Source: Azolla caroliniana
Lineage: Eukaryota; Polypodiophyta
Assembly: GCA_043228905.1 (NCBI GenBank)
Contig: JBHGNT010000013.1
Coordinates: forward strand, 8,370,001-8,434,000
Direction: 5' to 3'
Length of the DNA stretch: 64,000 nucleotides
Part shown: piece by piece, positions 53,801 through 64,000 of the stretch
Layout of the letters: the number at the start of each line of letters is the position of its first letter
How positions within the stretch are numbered: the stretch's first letter is position 1
Program-made: the position numbers and the translations under genes
Notes under the pieces: model-generated
Seen by the model: the letters and a program-made list of their open reading frames with translations, nothing else
What the model was told of the DNA's origin: nothing
Databases searched by the model: none

Positions 53801-56377
53801 ATGGATGATTCGTTGGGAGCCATGTTCAAGATCACCGGCTCCAACTATTCAGTGTGGAAGTCGAAGATGAGGGACATGCTCGTGGTTAAAGATCTTTGGT
53901 TGCCGGTTAAGTTCGGGGACAAGAGACCGGACAAAATCAATGCCACGATATGGGAGGTGATGCACATGAAGACAACGGCGTACATACGGTGCTTCATCGA
54001 CATGAGTCTATAAAACAACTTCAATGAAGAGAGCAAGGCTCATGAGCTCTGGGAGAAGATCGACATTATGTTTCAGAACAAAAATGTTGTTAATTAGGTT
54101 TCGGTATTTCGGAAGCTAGCAAGACTCCGGTACCAAGATGGCTCCAGCATGGCGGAGCACATGAATGCCTTCCAGGGGCTAATACACCAGGGAACATCAT
54201 TGGAAGTACTTCTCGCCGATGAGATACTAGCACTACTCCTGCTCGGTTCCCTCCCAGACAGCTGGGAGACGTTGGTTGTCACTTTGGGCAACGCCGGGCC
54301 GGAAGGGAAACGGTTATCCCTAGCAAGAGTGAAGTCGAGCTTGCTAGATGAAGAGGCACGTCGAAAAGACAAGGATACGAACTCTGACTCCAAAGCGCTC
54401 ATTACCGAATCGGAACGCGGAAGACAAAGGAACCGTTGTCCCCAGAACCGGGAGAAGTCGGGGACACGGTCAAAGTCAAGGGGGAGGCCTACCTGCTTTT
54501 ATTCCGGCAAGCCGGGACACTTCCAGAAGAATTGTCGGCACTTTCGAAAAGACAAGGAAACCGATGGTACCGATTCGAAGCGGACACCGGATCGGAATGG
54601 TAAATACCGGAAGGGAACGACGGCAATCGCGGCAAGTGAAGAAGAGTTGATGCTCATCACCGAGGAGAGTAAGTTGAACCTTGCTGGCGACGAGACAACG
54701 TGGGTTGTTGATTCCGGAGTGTCGTTCCACCTTACCCCGGACTGTAAATACTTCTCATCCTACACAGCCGGTGATCACGGTTGTGTCCGGATGGGGAATG
54801 AAGGTACATGCCGAATTGTCGGCATAGGAGACGTGTGGTTGACAACACCAACCAGATGCAAGTTGCTGCTGAAGGATGTCCGACACGTTCCAGAGGTTCG
54901 ACTGAACCTGATATCAGCCGGTCGGCTAGATGATGAAGGCTACATGGGTAGCATCCGGAACGATGTAATGAAATTCAGCAAACCGAGCCTGATAGTGGCT
55001 CAGACTTGGAAGGTTAACACGTTGTACCTGATGAATGCCCGGTTATGCCTAGAAGAAGTGAACGTGGCTTCCGACATTGCCGGTGAGCTGTGGCACAAGA
55101 GATTGTGTCACATGAGCGTGAAGGGGATGAAGAGGCTTGCCAATGACAACCTAATTCCGGTGAAGAACGTGCACTTGGAGAAGTGCACTGATTGTCTGGC
55201 CGGTAAGCAAAACCGGACGTCCTTCCGATCAAGGCCACCGATGAGATGTAGCGCACCACTGGAGTTGGTGCATACTGATGTGTGTCAAGTGGACACGAAG
55301 TCACATGCTGGATCGCAGTACTTCGTGACGTTCATAGATGACCACAGTCGGAAGCTGTGGGCCACACCGTTGAAGACAAAGGATCAGGTGTTATCCGTCT
55401 TCAAGGAGCTCCATGCAAGAGAGGAAAGAGAAACCGGACAGAAGCTGAAGGCGGTTCGAGCAGATAACGGAGGAGAATACCAGGGGCAGTTCGAGGAGTA
55501 TTGCCGCTCGAAGGGAATCCGGCTCAAATTTACCGTGCTGAAGACGCCGGAACTAAACGGGCTAGCCGAGAGGATGAACTGGACCATAATGGAGAGGATC
55601 CGAAGTATGCTAGCACATGCTAAATTACCCAAGACGTTTTGGGCTGAGGCATTGTCGATAGCAACGTATGTGATAAACAGATTACCCTCAGTGCCCTTGG
55701 ATGGAGACACACCGCAAAAGGTGTGGACCGGTAAGGAAGTGTCCTACCGGCATTTGAAGGTGTTTGGGTGTCTCACGTACGTGCATGTTGCTAAGGACCG
55801 GAGAGGAAAGTTGGATACAAAGACCCGGCCATGCATATTCCTCGGATATGGCAATGATGAGTTCGGCTACCGAGTGTGGGATCCGGTTGACAAGACGGTT
55901 TTCCGGAGCCGAGATATTATCTTCATGGAGGACAAGACTCTTGCCGACTGGGAGTCGGAGAAGAATATAATGAACTTCGATGAGATTCGGGCCCACCCAG
56001 CTAAGAGCCGGTTAACACTCGAGGAACCAGCCGATTACAGTGTGGATACCGAACCGGCAGAAGAAGAAGTAGAGGAAGCTGAAACCGGAACCGGCCAAGA
56101 CCCCGAATCGGATTCGGATGAAGAACAAATAGAGGAGCCGGTTGCCGAAAGCCAAAGACAGAGATATCCTCTCAGAGAGAGAAGGCCCCCCCGGAGATTT
56201 GCGGATGCAGAGCATGTGCTGCTGACCGATGAGGGGGAGCCGAAAAGCTTCGAGGAAGCTAAAAGTGATGCCCATAGCCGCAAATGGTTAAGTACCATGC
56301 AGGACGAGATGGATTCCTTGCATGAGAACCACACATATGAATTGGTGGAGTTGCTGAAAGGAAAGAGGGCACTCTGA
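53801..56377 (+). pseudogene. Copia-C gag, protease and integrase
   Basis: ATG at 53801 begins MDDSLGAMFKITGSNYSVWK. Stops at 54011 and near 54095 interrupt the gag start. From 54149 a frame of 742 codons is open: MAEHMNAFQGLIHQ, a knuckle CFYSGKPGHFQKNC in which the second Cys is Ser, protease WVVDSGVSFHLTPD, pre-integrase LWHKRLCHMSVKGMKRLAN, and integrase with LVHTDVCQVDTKSHAG, RADNGGEYQGQFEEY and LNGLAERMNWTIMERI. All three catalytic acids of integrase are present, unlike in Copia-B. The frame stops at TGA 56375-56377, in the first RT block. Confidence 0.9.
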
Positions 56378-57790
56378 AACAAGTGGGTGTACAAGTTGAA
56401 ACCGGGAGATGCCGACAACCCTCCAAGGTACAAAGCCAGGATGGTGGTGAAGGGGTTCTAGCAGAAGAAGGGCGTGGACTTCGACGAGATATTTGCCCTG
56501 GCAGTAAAGATGACGTCTATCCGGACGGTGCTGAGTATAGCGTCAAGTATGGACCTCGAGGCAGAGCAGCTATATGTGAAGACGACATTCCTTCACGGTG
56601 ACCTCGAAGAGGAGATCTACATGCAGCAACCGGAAGGATTCGTGGAGAAAAGGAAGGAGCACCTGGTTTGCCGGACTGAAGCAGGCTCCCCGACAATGGT
56701 ACCGGAAGTTCGACTCCTTCATTACCGACCAAGGGTATCACAAAACGCAAACCGATCACTGCGTGTTTGTGAAGAAGTTCGAAGGAGGCGACTTCCTGAT
56801 ACTCCTTCTGTATGTGGACGACATGTTGATCGTCGAACGGGACCAAGCCAAAATACGGATGCTGAAAAAAGGCTCTCAACCGAACTTTCTCAATGGAAGA
56901 CTTAGGCCGGCAAGACAAATACTGGGATGCACATCATCCGGAACCGGTCAAAGAAGCAATTGTGGTTGTCATAGGAGAAATACGTGACAGAGGTGCTTCA
57001 GCGGTTCAACATGTTAGAAGTGAAACCGGTTGGATCGACACTCCCGGCAAACTGCAGATTATCCGGTAAGCAAAGCCTGAAGACGAAAGCAGAGAAGGCG
57101 GATATGGTGAAGGTTCCATATGCCTCTACCGTCGGGAGCTTGATGTACGCAATGGTGTGTACTCGGTCGGATATTGGATACGCAGTCAGAGTGGTGAGCC
57201 AGTTTATGAGCAATCCCAGCAAGGAGCACTAGAACGCGATCAAATGGATACTCCGGTACTTGAAGGGCACTTCGAATATGTGTCTCCGATTCGGCTCTGG
57301 TAAACCTCAACTTGACGGTTTTACCGATTCAGATATGTCGGCTGATGTGGATACCAGCCGGTCTACATCCAGGTATGTAATGACATATGCAGGGGGAGCT
57401 GTTTCGTGGCAGCCAAGGCTGCAGAAGACGGTTGCGTTGTCAACAACGGAGGCGGAGTACATGGCGGCTGTTGAAGCCGGCAAGGAAATATTATGGATGA
57501 AGGAATTCATCGGAGAGCTCGGTATTTGACAAGATGAATACCCGCTCTATTGCGACAGTCAAAGTGCCATCCACCTTGCTAAGAACGCAGCGTACCATTC
57601 CAGGACGAAGCACATCACACGTACTAGGTATCACTGGATCTCGGAGCGAGTAGAAGATCGAGAGTTCGCGCTGACAAAGATCCACACGGCTGAGAATGGG
57701 TCAGATATGCTGACCAATGTACTGATACCCGACAAGCTGGATGCATGTCGGAAGCGAATCGGACTAGCAAGACATCCCATGCCCGAGTGA
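56378..57790 (+). pseudogene. Copia-C reverse transcriptase and RNase H
   Basis: RT pieces in three frames: MDFDEIFALAVKMTSIRTVL at 56474 (after a TAG), EEEIYMQQPEGFVEK, then a deletion that removes the KKSLYG block, GLKQAPRQWYRKFDSFITDQ and catalytic LLLYVDDMLIVER. RNase H 57260-57790 has VALSTTEAEYMAAVEAGKEI and LYCDSQSAIHLAKN, with one TGA at 57527. The C-terminal codons run to the stop at 57788-57790 just before the PPT. Confidence 0.87.
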
Positions 57791-57800
57791 AGCGGGAGTT
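57785..57800 (+). other. Polypurine tract of Copia-C
   Basis: GAGTGAAGCGGGAGTT immediately before the 3' LTR. Confidence 0.8.
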
Positions 57801-58390
57801 TGTTAGAAAATAGGTCCCTCCAGATGGGAAGTGAGAAGAACCAGATGACGAGTACCGGACAATGGAAGACCCGGTGAGAACCGGATGTTGCAGGCCCGGT
57901 AGGAACCTCTCATCGGATGGAACGGACATATATGTAAATATGTTCTGCAGAGCCCACTGAAGCTATATTTGTAAATAGGTCGAAAGTCATATTAGTATAA
58001 ATATGACCTAGGGCAAACTTGATAGAGATGATGTAGAGTTGGTTGTGCTATTATCGTTGTGACGATAATTCAGAGCGCAACTGTGTACAGAGAAGAGAGA
58101 GAGAGAGAAAGAGGTTGTTGCCTCTGTTGTAACCGCCTTGTGGCGAAGCGAGGGAGCAAGAGGTCATTGCCTCTGTGCCCCATTGTTGTAATCTTGATAT
58201 TGTGATATTTTGCAGTCAGAGGGCTGTCGTGGTTTTTTCCCAGATTTGGGTTTTTTCCACGTTAACATCCAGTGCACTCTCTTCTTTACTGTTTCGTGTG
58301 TAGATACATCTCACCACATCCCAGTTTTCTGTGATTGATCCGACGTCTCGGTTGTGGCCGAGCATAGCTTAAGAAACCGTATTCCTATCA
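57801..58390 (+). repeat. Copia-C 3' LTR
   Basis: TGTTAGAAAA...TTCCTATCA, 590 bp, with fewer minisatellite units than the 5' LTR; followed by GAATT. Confidence 0.93.
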
Positions 58391-58682
58391 GAATTTTGCC
58401 CAAGCTCATCAGATATCCCTAAGAAAACTTTCTTACACAACATCTGTAGTTGTTATTGATGATCCTCCCATTGCTTCCTGAAGAATCGTAAAAGAGTTAG
58501 AGGCAATTTAGGTTGTCCTAGATAACTTGGTGTGTGTAGTATTATTTAATATAATTAGTAGTCCAGACCATCCAGTTGTGTTGGGGTTACCACGGTTCGA
58601 ATTACATAACCCAAACATAGTTTAGAGAACAAGAGAAATCCAGGGATCTACTCATAGGATTGCAACCATTTGGCTACATCAA
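58391..58682 (+). pseudogene. Gypsy-4 protease, right part
   Basis: Continues the protease after Copia-C: the frame reads through KLSYTTSVVVIDDPPIAS and later PVVLGLPRFELHNPNI, the second conserved protease block. Stops occur between them. Confidence 0.7.
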
Positions 58683-59574
58683 TTGCGTGAGGAAGGACAC
58701 AAGGAAGCAATGTTTGTCTTCATAATATCAGTAAAATCTTCTGAAACAACTAAAAAGGAATCCACAGTTCAACTTCCAGAGAAGTATCATCATTATGCGA
58801 ATGTGTTCGATAAGGTACAACCAAATACGCTTCCTCACCACCGACCGTATGGTTGCCCCATTGATTTACAACCGGGAAAAGAGCCACCATGGGGCCTGAT
58901 CTTCAACTTGTCACCAACCGAGCTTGAAGTCTTTCGAGCCTATATAGAGGAGAATTTGGCAAACGGTTTTATTCAACATTTGAAATCTCCGGCTAGCGCA
59001 CCCATTTTCTTTGTCAAGAAAAAGGATGGATCAGTTCGTCTCGTTGTAGATTACCGCGGCTTAAATAAGCTCAACATCAAAAATAGGTATCCACTCCCTC
59101 TTATCTCAAGTCTTTAAGAACGGATCAATGGTTCAAGGTTCTTCACAAAGATCGACTTACGAGGAGCATATAACCTTGTATAGCTCCGACCAAGAGATCA
59201 ATGGAAGACTGCGTTTCGCACTAGATATGGGCACTTCGAGTATACGGACGGTCATGCCATTCAGTCTCATTAATGCACCAGAAGTTTTCCAACACATGGA
59301 AAATGATATATTCTGAGATCTCTTGGATGTTTGTTTGATCATCTATTTGGATGATCTACTGGTTTATTCGAAGACCCAAGAAGAGCATGATTCTTATGTA
59401 ATGTTAGTACTAAAACGGCTTCGAGAACATGGTCTTTATGCAAAACTCGAAAAATGTAGTTTCGAGTGTAACCAAGTGGAATTTTTGGGTTATGTCATCT
59501 CCTCGAAAGGCATGTCTATGGATCCAGCTACGGTTAAAACTGTGATAGACTGGCCAACTCCACGTTCGTTGTGA
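58683..59574 (+). pseudogene. Gypsy-4 reverse transcriptase
   Basis: [77 protein letters not shown], then after a stop FALDMGTSSIRTVMPFSLIN and the catalytic VCLIIYLDDLLVYSK. A TGA at 59315 splits the palm. The YLDD motif is of the common gypsy type, in contrast to FLDD in Gypsy-1, -2 and -3. KLEKCSFECNQVEFLGYVIS ends the domain. Confidence 0.88.
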
Positions 59575-60200
59575 GATGTGTAATGCTTTTAAGCTTTGCC
59601 AATTTTTACCGCAAGTTTGTATAGAATTACTCTAAGATTATTTTGCCTCTCACACAACTTACAAGGAAGGCGCAGTCGTTTGTTTGTTCTAAAGAAGCGG
59701 ACATGGCTTTTGAGAGTCTTAAGAATGCATTGACATCAGCTCCTATTCTAGCTCATGTTGATCCGGCAAAACCTTTCATCATTGAGGCAGACGCGTTGGA
59801 TTTCGCCTTGGGTATCATTCTTTCACAACAAGGCGACGATGAAAAGCTACATCCTGTGGCTTTCCACTCATGCAAGTTTGACGCCACCGAAATCAACTAT
59901 AAAATTCATGATAAAGAGCTATTAGCAATAGTGGACTGTTTACGCAATGGAGGCATTTTCTAGAGGGAGCTTCTCATCAAGTCACTGTATTCAGTGATGA
60001 CAAAAATCTTGCTTACTTCTAGAATGCTCATGTATTAAATCGACATCAAGATCGGTGGGCCCAATTGCTCACTCATTTCAACTTCAAAATTACATATCAT
60101 CCTAGGAAGAAGCAAGGGAAGGTAGATGCGTTATCGCGACACTCATATCTAGCACCATGTCCCAGTGAGCCAACATTTGATAACCAAAAGCAAGTAATCC
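59575..60200 (+). pseudogene. Gypsy-4 RNase H
   Basis: 59643-59963 has AFESLKNALTSAPILAHVDP, FIIEADALDFALGIILSQQG and YKIHDKELLAIVDCL; after a stop the end with TYHPRKKQGKVDALSRHS follows (about 60085-60145). Usual position after RT. Stops near 59961 and 60020. Confidence 0.82.
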
Positions 60201-61500
60201 TAGGACCATCATGACTGCAAGCAACACAGGTTTTCGATATGCCATTGGATTCCCGCATTATCAATACCATACATGAGAACTTGAAGTGAGATGCTTTCGG
60301 TCAACCATTCTAGCACAAATTCATCCCTCTTGAGCATCTTGTTCACATTCGTCACAACCAGGTACAGATTATCGACAATTCGAATGTCATGATGGATTAC
60401 TATTCTTTAAGAAGCTCGTGTATGTTCTTAATGGTTCTTGTCACCTTCGAGTAATCCGAAATTTTCATGACACATATACAGCTGAGCATTTTGGTAGTAC
60501 TAAAACTTTAGATTTAGTACAACGATCATTCTGGTGGCCCCATATGCGACAATTTGTCTAAGATTATGTTTGGACATGTGATACATGTCATAGAGCGGCC
60601 AAGACATCATCCATATGGTTTATTGGAACCATTAGCAATTCCAAGCAAGCCATGGCAATCCATTGCTCTAGATTTCATCACAGATCTTCTAGTTTCTAAG
60701 GGATTCGATGTGACCTTAACAGTAGTATATCGATATACAAAGATGGCCCATTTCCTGGCATGTACTAAGGAAATCACTAGTGAAGAAACCACTGAAATTG
60801 TCATGCGTGAGGTATGTCGACATCATGGCCTCCCCGATAGTATCATCAACGACTATGGACACCCAGTTTGTCTCGAAATTCTGGAAACACCTCTTCAAAA
60901 TGCTCAAGGTCACTTGTCACTTGTAACCTCTCCTCGGGCTACCACCCGCAAATAGACAGCCAATCAGAACGAACAAATCAAACGCTGGAGTAGTATCTTC
61001 GGTGTTTTCTAAGCTATCATCAAGATGACTGGGCAGATATTCTCCACTTCGCCGAAATCGCGTATAATAACTCTGTCCACTCATCAACAAAGCTCACACC
61101 ATTTTATGTTTACACAGGCTATCACCCCCGGTGGTGTGTATTCGAAACTCCGGAGTTATCCACAAGTCCTTGTGTAGAGGATCGTTTGGAGCGGTTATGC
61201 AAGATACAAGCAAATTTATCTACTCATTTACAACAAGCTCAACAAACACACAAGGATTATGCGGATCGTCATTGGCTTCCATCCTATTTTAACATTGGAG
61301 ATCGGGTATGGCTATTACGACGATACATCAAGACTACTCGCCCATGCGATAAATTGGATTATCGGCGATTGAGTCCTTTCCGTATTATCGGAAAAATTAA
61401 TGATGTTGCTTTTCATCTCGATCTACCTCAATAACAACGGATAGATCCGATATTTCATAGTTCTCTTCTAGAACCCTATCAGGATAGAACTATCCCAAGT
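60201..61500 (+). pseudogene. Gypsy-4 integrase
   Basis: Zinc domain around 60440-60600 (HFGSTKTLDLVQRSFWWPHM), core start PWQSIALDFITDLLVSKGF, VVYRYTKMAHFLACTKEI, HHGLPDSIINDYGHP, then after a frameshift the Glu block region and DDWADILHFAEIAYNNSVHS, YTGYHPRWCVFETPELS. 61186-61434 has DYADRHWLPSYFNIGDRVWL and the GPY-like YRRLSPFRIIGKINDVAFHL. Several stops. Confidence 0.83.
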
Positions 61501-61769
61501 CGTATCAACCCACCTCCACCGCCGATCGAACTTGAAGATGGACCTGAGTACGAGGTTGCCGCCATCCTCGATTCTAAGATTGTTCACAACAAGCTCTACT
61601 ATTTGGTCGATTGGCTAGGATATAAGCCCTAGAGAGCGTACTTGGGAACCAATAGAGAATGTGACCAATGCTCATGCTCTTCTTGAAGACTTCCATCGTT
61701 AATATCCAGACAAACCGGTTCCTCAATCTAAAATGACTCGTAACACTCGTCGTTTTAAAGGGGGGATAG
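61501..61769 (+). pseudogene. Gypsy-4 chromodomain and polypurine tract
   Basis: EYEVAAILDSKIVHNKLYYL, VDWLGYKP, then after a one-base shift ERTWEPIENVTNAHALLEDF form a complete chromodomain that would direct integration to marked chromatin. It ends in a basic tail. The polypurine tract AAAGGGGGGATAG (61757-61769) abuts the 3' LTR. Confidence 0.85.
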
Positions 61770-62184
61770 TGTCATGATATGGCAAGATTCAAACCCATGA
61801 CCTTATGTTACATGGGTCAAGTCCTTGCCATTAGACTATATATTGTAATACGAAGGATATTTTTTTCATTTATTATTTCACTATAGAAAATTTATGCATA
61901 TTTCTAGATTTCTTTGGAACATTCTAGAAACTTCAGGAGTACTCCTAAAAACACTATAAAAGGAGGCACAAGGCATTATTTTGAACCAAATCTGTTGAAT
62001 GCCAGTCTTAAGTCTCATAGTTATTCTTGTACTTATTCTTCATATAATATAATATATCTTTTGCTATCATCATTAGAGCTCTCTCTCTCTCCTTCTCTCA
62101 TGAGTTCTACACCCTTTTCTCTCTCTTAGTACTAATTCGCATCTTTTAGTACTAATTCCCTCTCTCTTAGTACTATTCCTGACA
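61770..62184 (+). repeat. Gypsy-4 3' LTR
   Basis: TGTCATGATATGG...TTCCTGACA, 415 bp, with the tRNA-like block at about 61782-61836 (minus strand), followed by ATGAG. Confidence 0.93.
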
Positions 62185-64000
62185 ATGAGTGGTTCAGATC
62201 CTTTGATCGTCTCTATTCGATAATCGGCATTTGTTAAGCCACTTGTGTTAGGAGTCTTGTTGGTTGATCCGGCCCCATGTTGGGATTTTAGCGGTGTCGT
62301 GACGTTCTCCCTTGGGTACTCTGTCGACTCGGATCTATTTTTCCCTTGAATCGTATCTGGTGTTTCAGTCGGTTGGACTTTGTCTCTTTTGACTTTGTCA
62401 TTTCTGACTCTGGACAATTTGACTTTGTCTTCGAGTTCGACTCGTGGACCTCCTACCGATTCGACGTCGGCAGGTATGTTGTCAACTTGCTCAAGTTCAG
62501 GTTTACGTCGAATCTCCAATTCAGCTAGCTGGGAAGGTCCTTCTACGACATCTCTGTCGGCTTCCAAGGATACCTTTTTACCAACTACTTTCTTCTACTT
62601 TTTACCGACATCTCTTGATTGAAGAATACGTCATTCCTCCACATCAGTTTCCACTTCGCAAGGGTAGTTTGTAGCAGAAGTCCCCATCGGTTCCATAACC
62701 GAGAAATATGCACTTCGTCTCATGGGGCGCCAACTTACTTCTTTTCTCCTTGAGGATAGAAGCATAGGCTTCGCATCCGAATATACTGAGCCTATCGTAG
62801 GTCGGCTTTTTGCCTGACCATGGTGCCTAGGGCACCTTGAGCCTTATGGCTCTCAACAACGACAGATTTATCAGGTATACTATCGTCTGCAATGCCTCGA
62901 CCCTGAACTCCAGCTTTACTCCGACTTGCTAGAGCATTGCCATCACCCTCTCTTGGATCGTTTAGTTGATCCGTTCTGCCACTCCATTCTGCATGGGTGT
63001 GTAAGGAACGATCCTTTGATGTTGGATCCCTTTGTCGAACAAGTACTATTTGAAGGCCGTGGAGGTATATTCTCCTCCATTGTCAGAACGAAGTTTCTTC
63101 ACTCTATGTCCCGACCAGTTCTCCACCTAAGATGTCCATCAAGTGAAGACCTTGAGCACTTCATCTTTAGACCTAATCGAGTAGGCCCAGACCTTCCGTG
63201 TACAATCATCTACAAATGTGATGAAGTATCGGGAATGTCCTAATGATTGTTCTAGCATGGGCCCACATATATCTGTGTGCATGAGCTCTAGGGGTTGTCG
63301 TACCATCTCGTAGTGGAGAGAGTGAGGACTTCGGTTCTGTTTCCCGTATTGACAATGCTCGCAAAAGTTCGTCTTTGCTTGAAGTTTCAGGATGTAACCC
63401 ACCACCATTAGTCGATCGAGTCTAGCTTGAGACATATGGTCGAGTTGTCCATGCCATTGGTTTGGGTCGGTCTTTTCGACTACGTTCAGAGCCCCTTCTG
63501 GATTGATCGCCATTAATGGGTACAAGTTATTGTACTTTTGTCTGCTTCCAATTTTCAGATTTCCACGGCTTATCATTCATATTGACTCACTGATCCGTCT
63601 TTGGCTAACATGCTGATGGAGACCAAACTCCTTTTCAGAATAGATATGTGCCAAACTTGGTGCAAGGTGATCATGTTGCCATTAGGCAATCAGATGGGAA
63701 CCTCTCCAGTCCCTGTGATTCTTCACTCCTGCCCATTGCCTCATTGGATTGTACCCTGAACACTATTGTTTCTTTTGCCATGTTGAAGTAGATGTTTTGG
63801 GCCAGATGCATTCTAATGGTGGAGTGTGCAATTTCGTCTGCAGATCTCCACTCTTCGGTTCTCATCGAGGCATGTTTTTCATTGTGTCGAATCGCTTTGA
63901 CTTATCATCTCCTTCCATAGGGAAAAGTTTTTGTTGTCGAATTTTCTGATTTCAACTCCTGTTCCGGATGTTGAAGCCATGTATGTTCTTCTTCGAAAGT
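62185..64000 (-). pseudogene. Copia-D pre-integrase, integrase and linker
   Basis: Minus strand, open to the window edge. 63576-63139: pre-integrase (WHGQLDHMSQARLDRLMVV, FCEHCQYGKQNRSPHS) and integrase core start with ELMHTDICGPMLEQSLGHSR and FVDDCTRKVWAYSIRSKDE. 63120-62620 holds the rest of integrase in broken frames; 62567-62185 is the acidic linker before RT (VEGPSQLAELEIRRKPELEQ). It joins RT at 51354 across Gypsy-4. Protease and gag should lie toward and beyond 64000. Confidence 0.83.

Larger units (their letters stand above)
53060..58390 (+). mobile_element. Copia-C, Ty1/copia element nested in Gypsy-4
   Basis: LTRs 53060-53768 (709 bp) and 57801-58390 (590 bp), flanked by GAATT (53055-53059 and 58391-58395). 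PBS and PPT are present. The coding region is complete in extent but has several stops and deletions. The LTR length difference of 119 bp comes entirely from a 40-bp minisatellite. Confidence 0.95.
51355..62184 (+). mobile_element. Gypsy-4, chromodomain Ty3/gypsy element split by Copia-C
   Basis: LTRs 51355-51778 and 61770-62184, flanked by ATGAG (51350-51354 and 62185-62189). Without the nested Copia-C and its duplication the element is about 5.5 kb. It encodes gag, protease (D-S-G), RT, RNase H, integrase and a C-terminal chromodomain. Same family as Gypsy-6. The target is Copia-D RT. Confidence 0.93.

Overview
This window is nuclear DNA of a land plant and is almost entirely a graveyard of nested retrotransposons around one recognisable host gene. 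The plant assignment rests on a pectin methylesterase gene with three short GT-AG introns (21676-23335), on Ty1/copia elements primed by initiator tRNA-Met, and on CT/GA/GT microsatellites. Three transposon groups hint at a non-seed plant (bryophyte, lycophyte or fern): Ty3/gypsy elements with fungus-like pol, chromodomain gypsy elements with a sushi/Tcn1-like gag and integrase, and a LINE with an L1-type coiled-coil ORF1. This is an inference and not a determination.

Layout from left to right. 1-2765: a gypsy gag scrap, then an internally deleted copia (Copia-E) with PBS and LTR. 2766-7108 plus 14085-14218: Copia-A, minus strand, degenerate, 3' end lost; its 5' LTR is split by Gypsy-1 (7109-14080, plus strand, 783/784-bp LTRs, 4-bp TSD ACGG), a very young element of the fungus-like lineage. 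14383-19768: Copia-B, complete, minus strand, 636-bp LTRs about 99.5% identical, TSD TACCC. 19774-21675: AT-rich spacer with a 244-256-bp tandem repeat and the upstream region of the pectinesterase gene. 23336-24660: spacer. 24719-25889: 5' part of a LINE. 25593-27018 is duplicated at 30100-31524 (LINE scrap, LTR and 3' end of chromovirus Gypsy-5); between the copies lies Gypsy-6, a rearranged element with oppositely oriented LTRs. 30859-32571: Gypsy-5 integrase and RNase H, minus strand, cut by Gypsy-3 (32572-40620). 40619-40738: a 120-bp filler exactly matching 63661-63780. 40739-46131: Gypsy-2, minus strand. 46132-48024: gag, protease and RT start of a chromovirus, probably the upstream half of Gypsy-5. 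49206-51354 and 62185-64000: Copia-D, minus strand, split by Gypsy-4 (51355-62184, TSD ATGAG), which is itself split by Copia-C (53060-58390, TSD GAATT).

Gypsy-1, -2 and -3 form one family with a tRNA-Trp-type PBS, a CCHC knuckle, a D-H-G protease motif, an FLDDI reverse transcriptase motif and an integrase ending in a GPY/F module without chromodomain. Where the gag/pol boundary survives (Gypsy-2, Gypsy-3), gag stops at a T-run and a conserved pol frame is open at -1 from that point. No CRISPR, rRNA gene or genuine tRNA gene was seen. Apart from the pectinesterase and the Gypsy-1 gag-pro frame, no long coding sequence in the window is intact.
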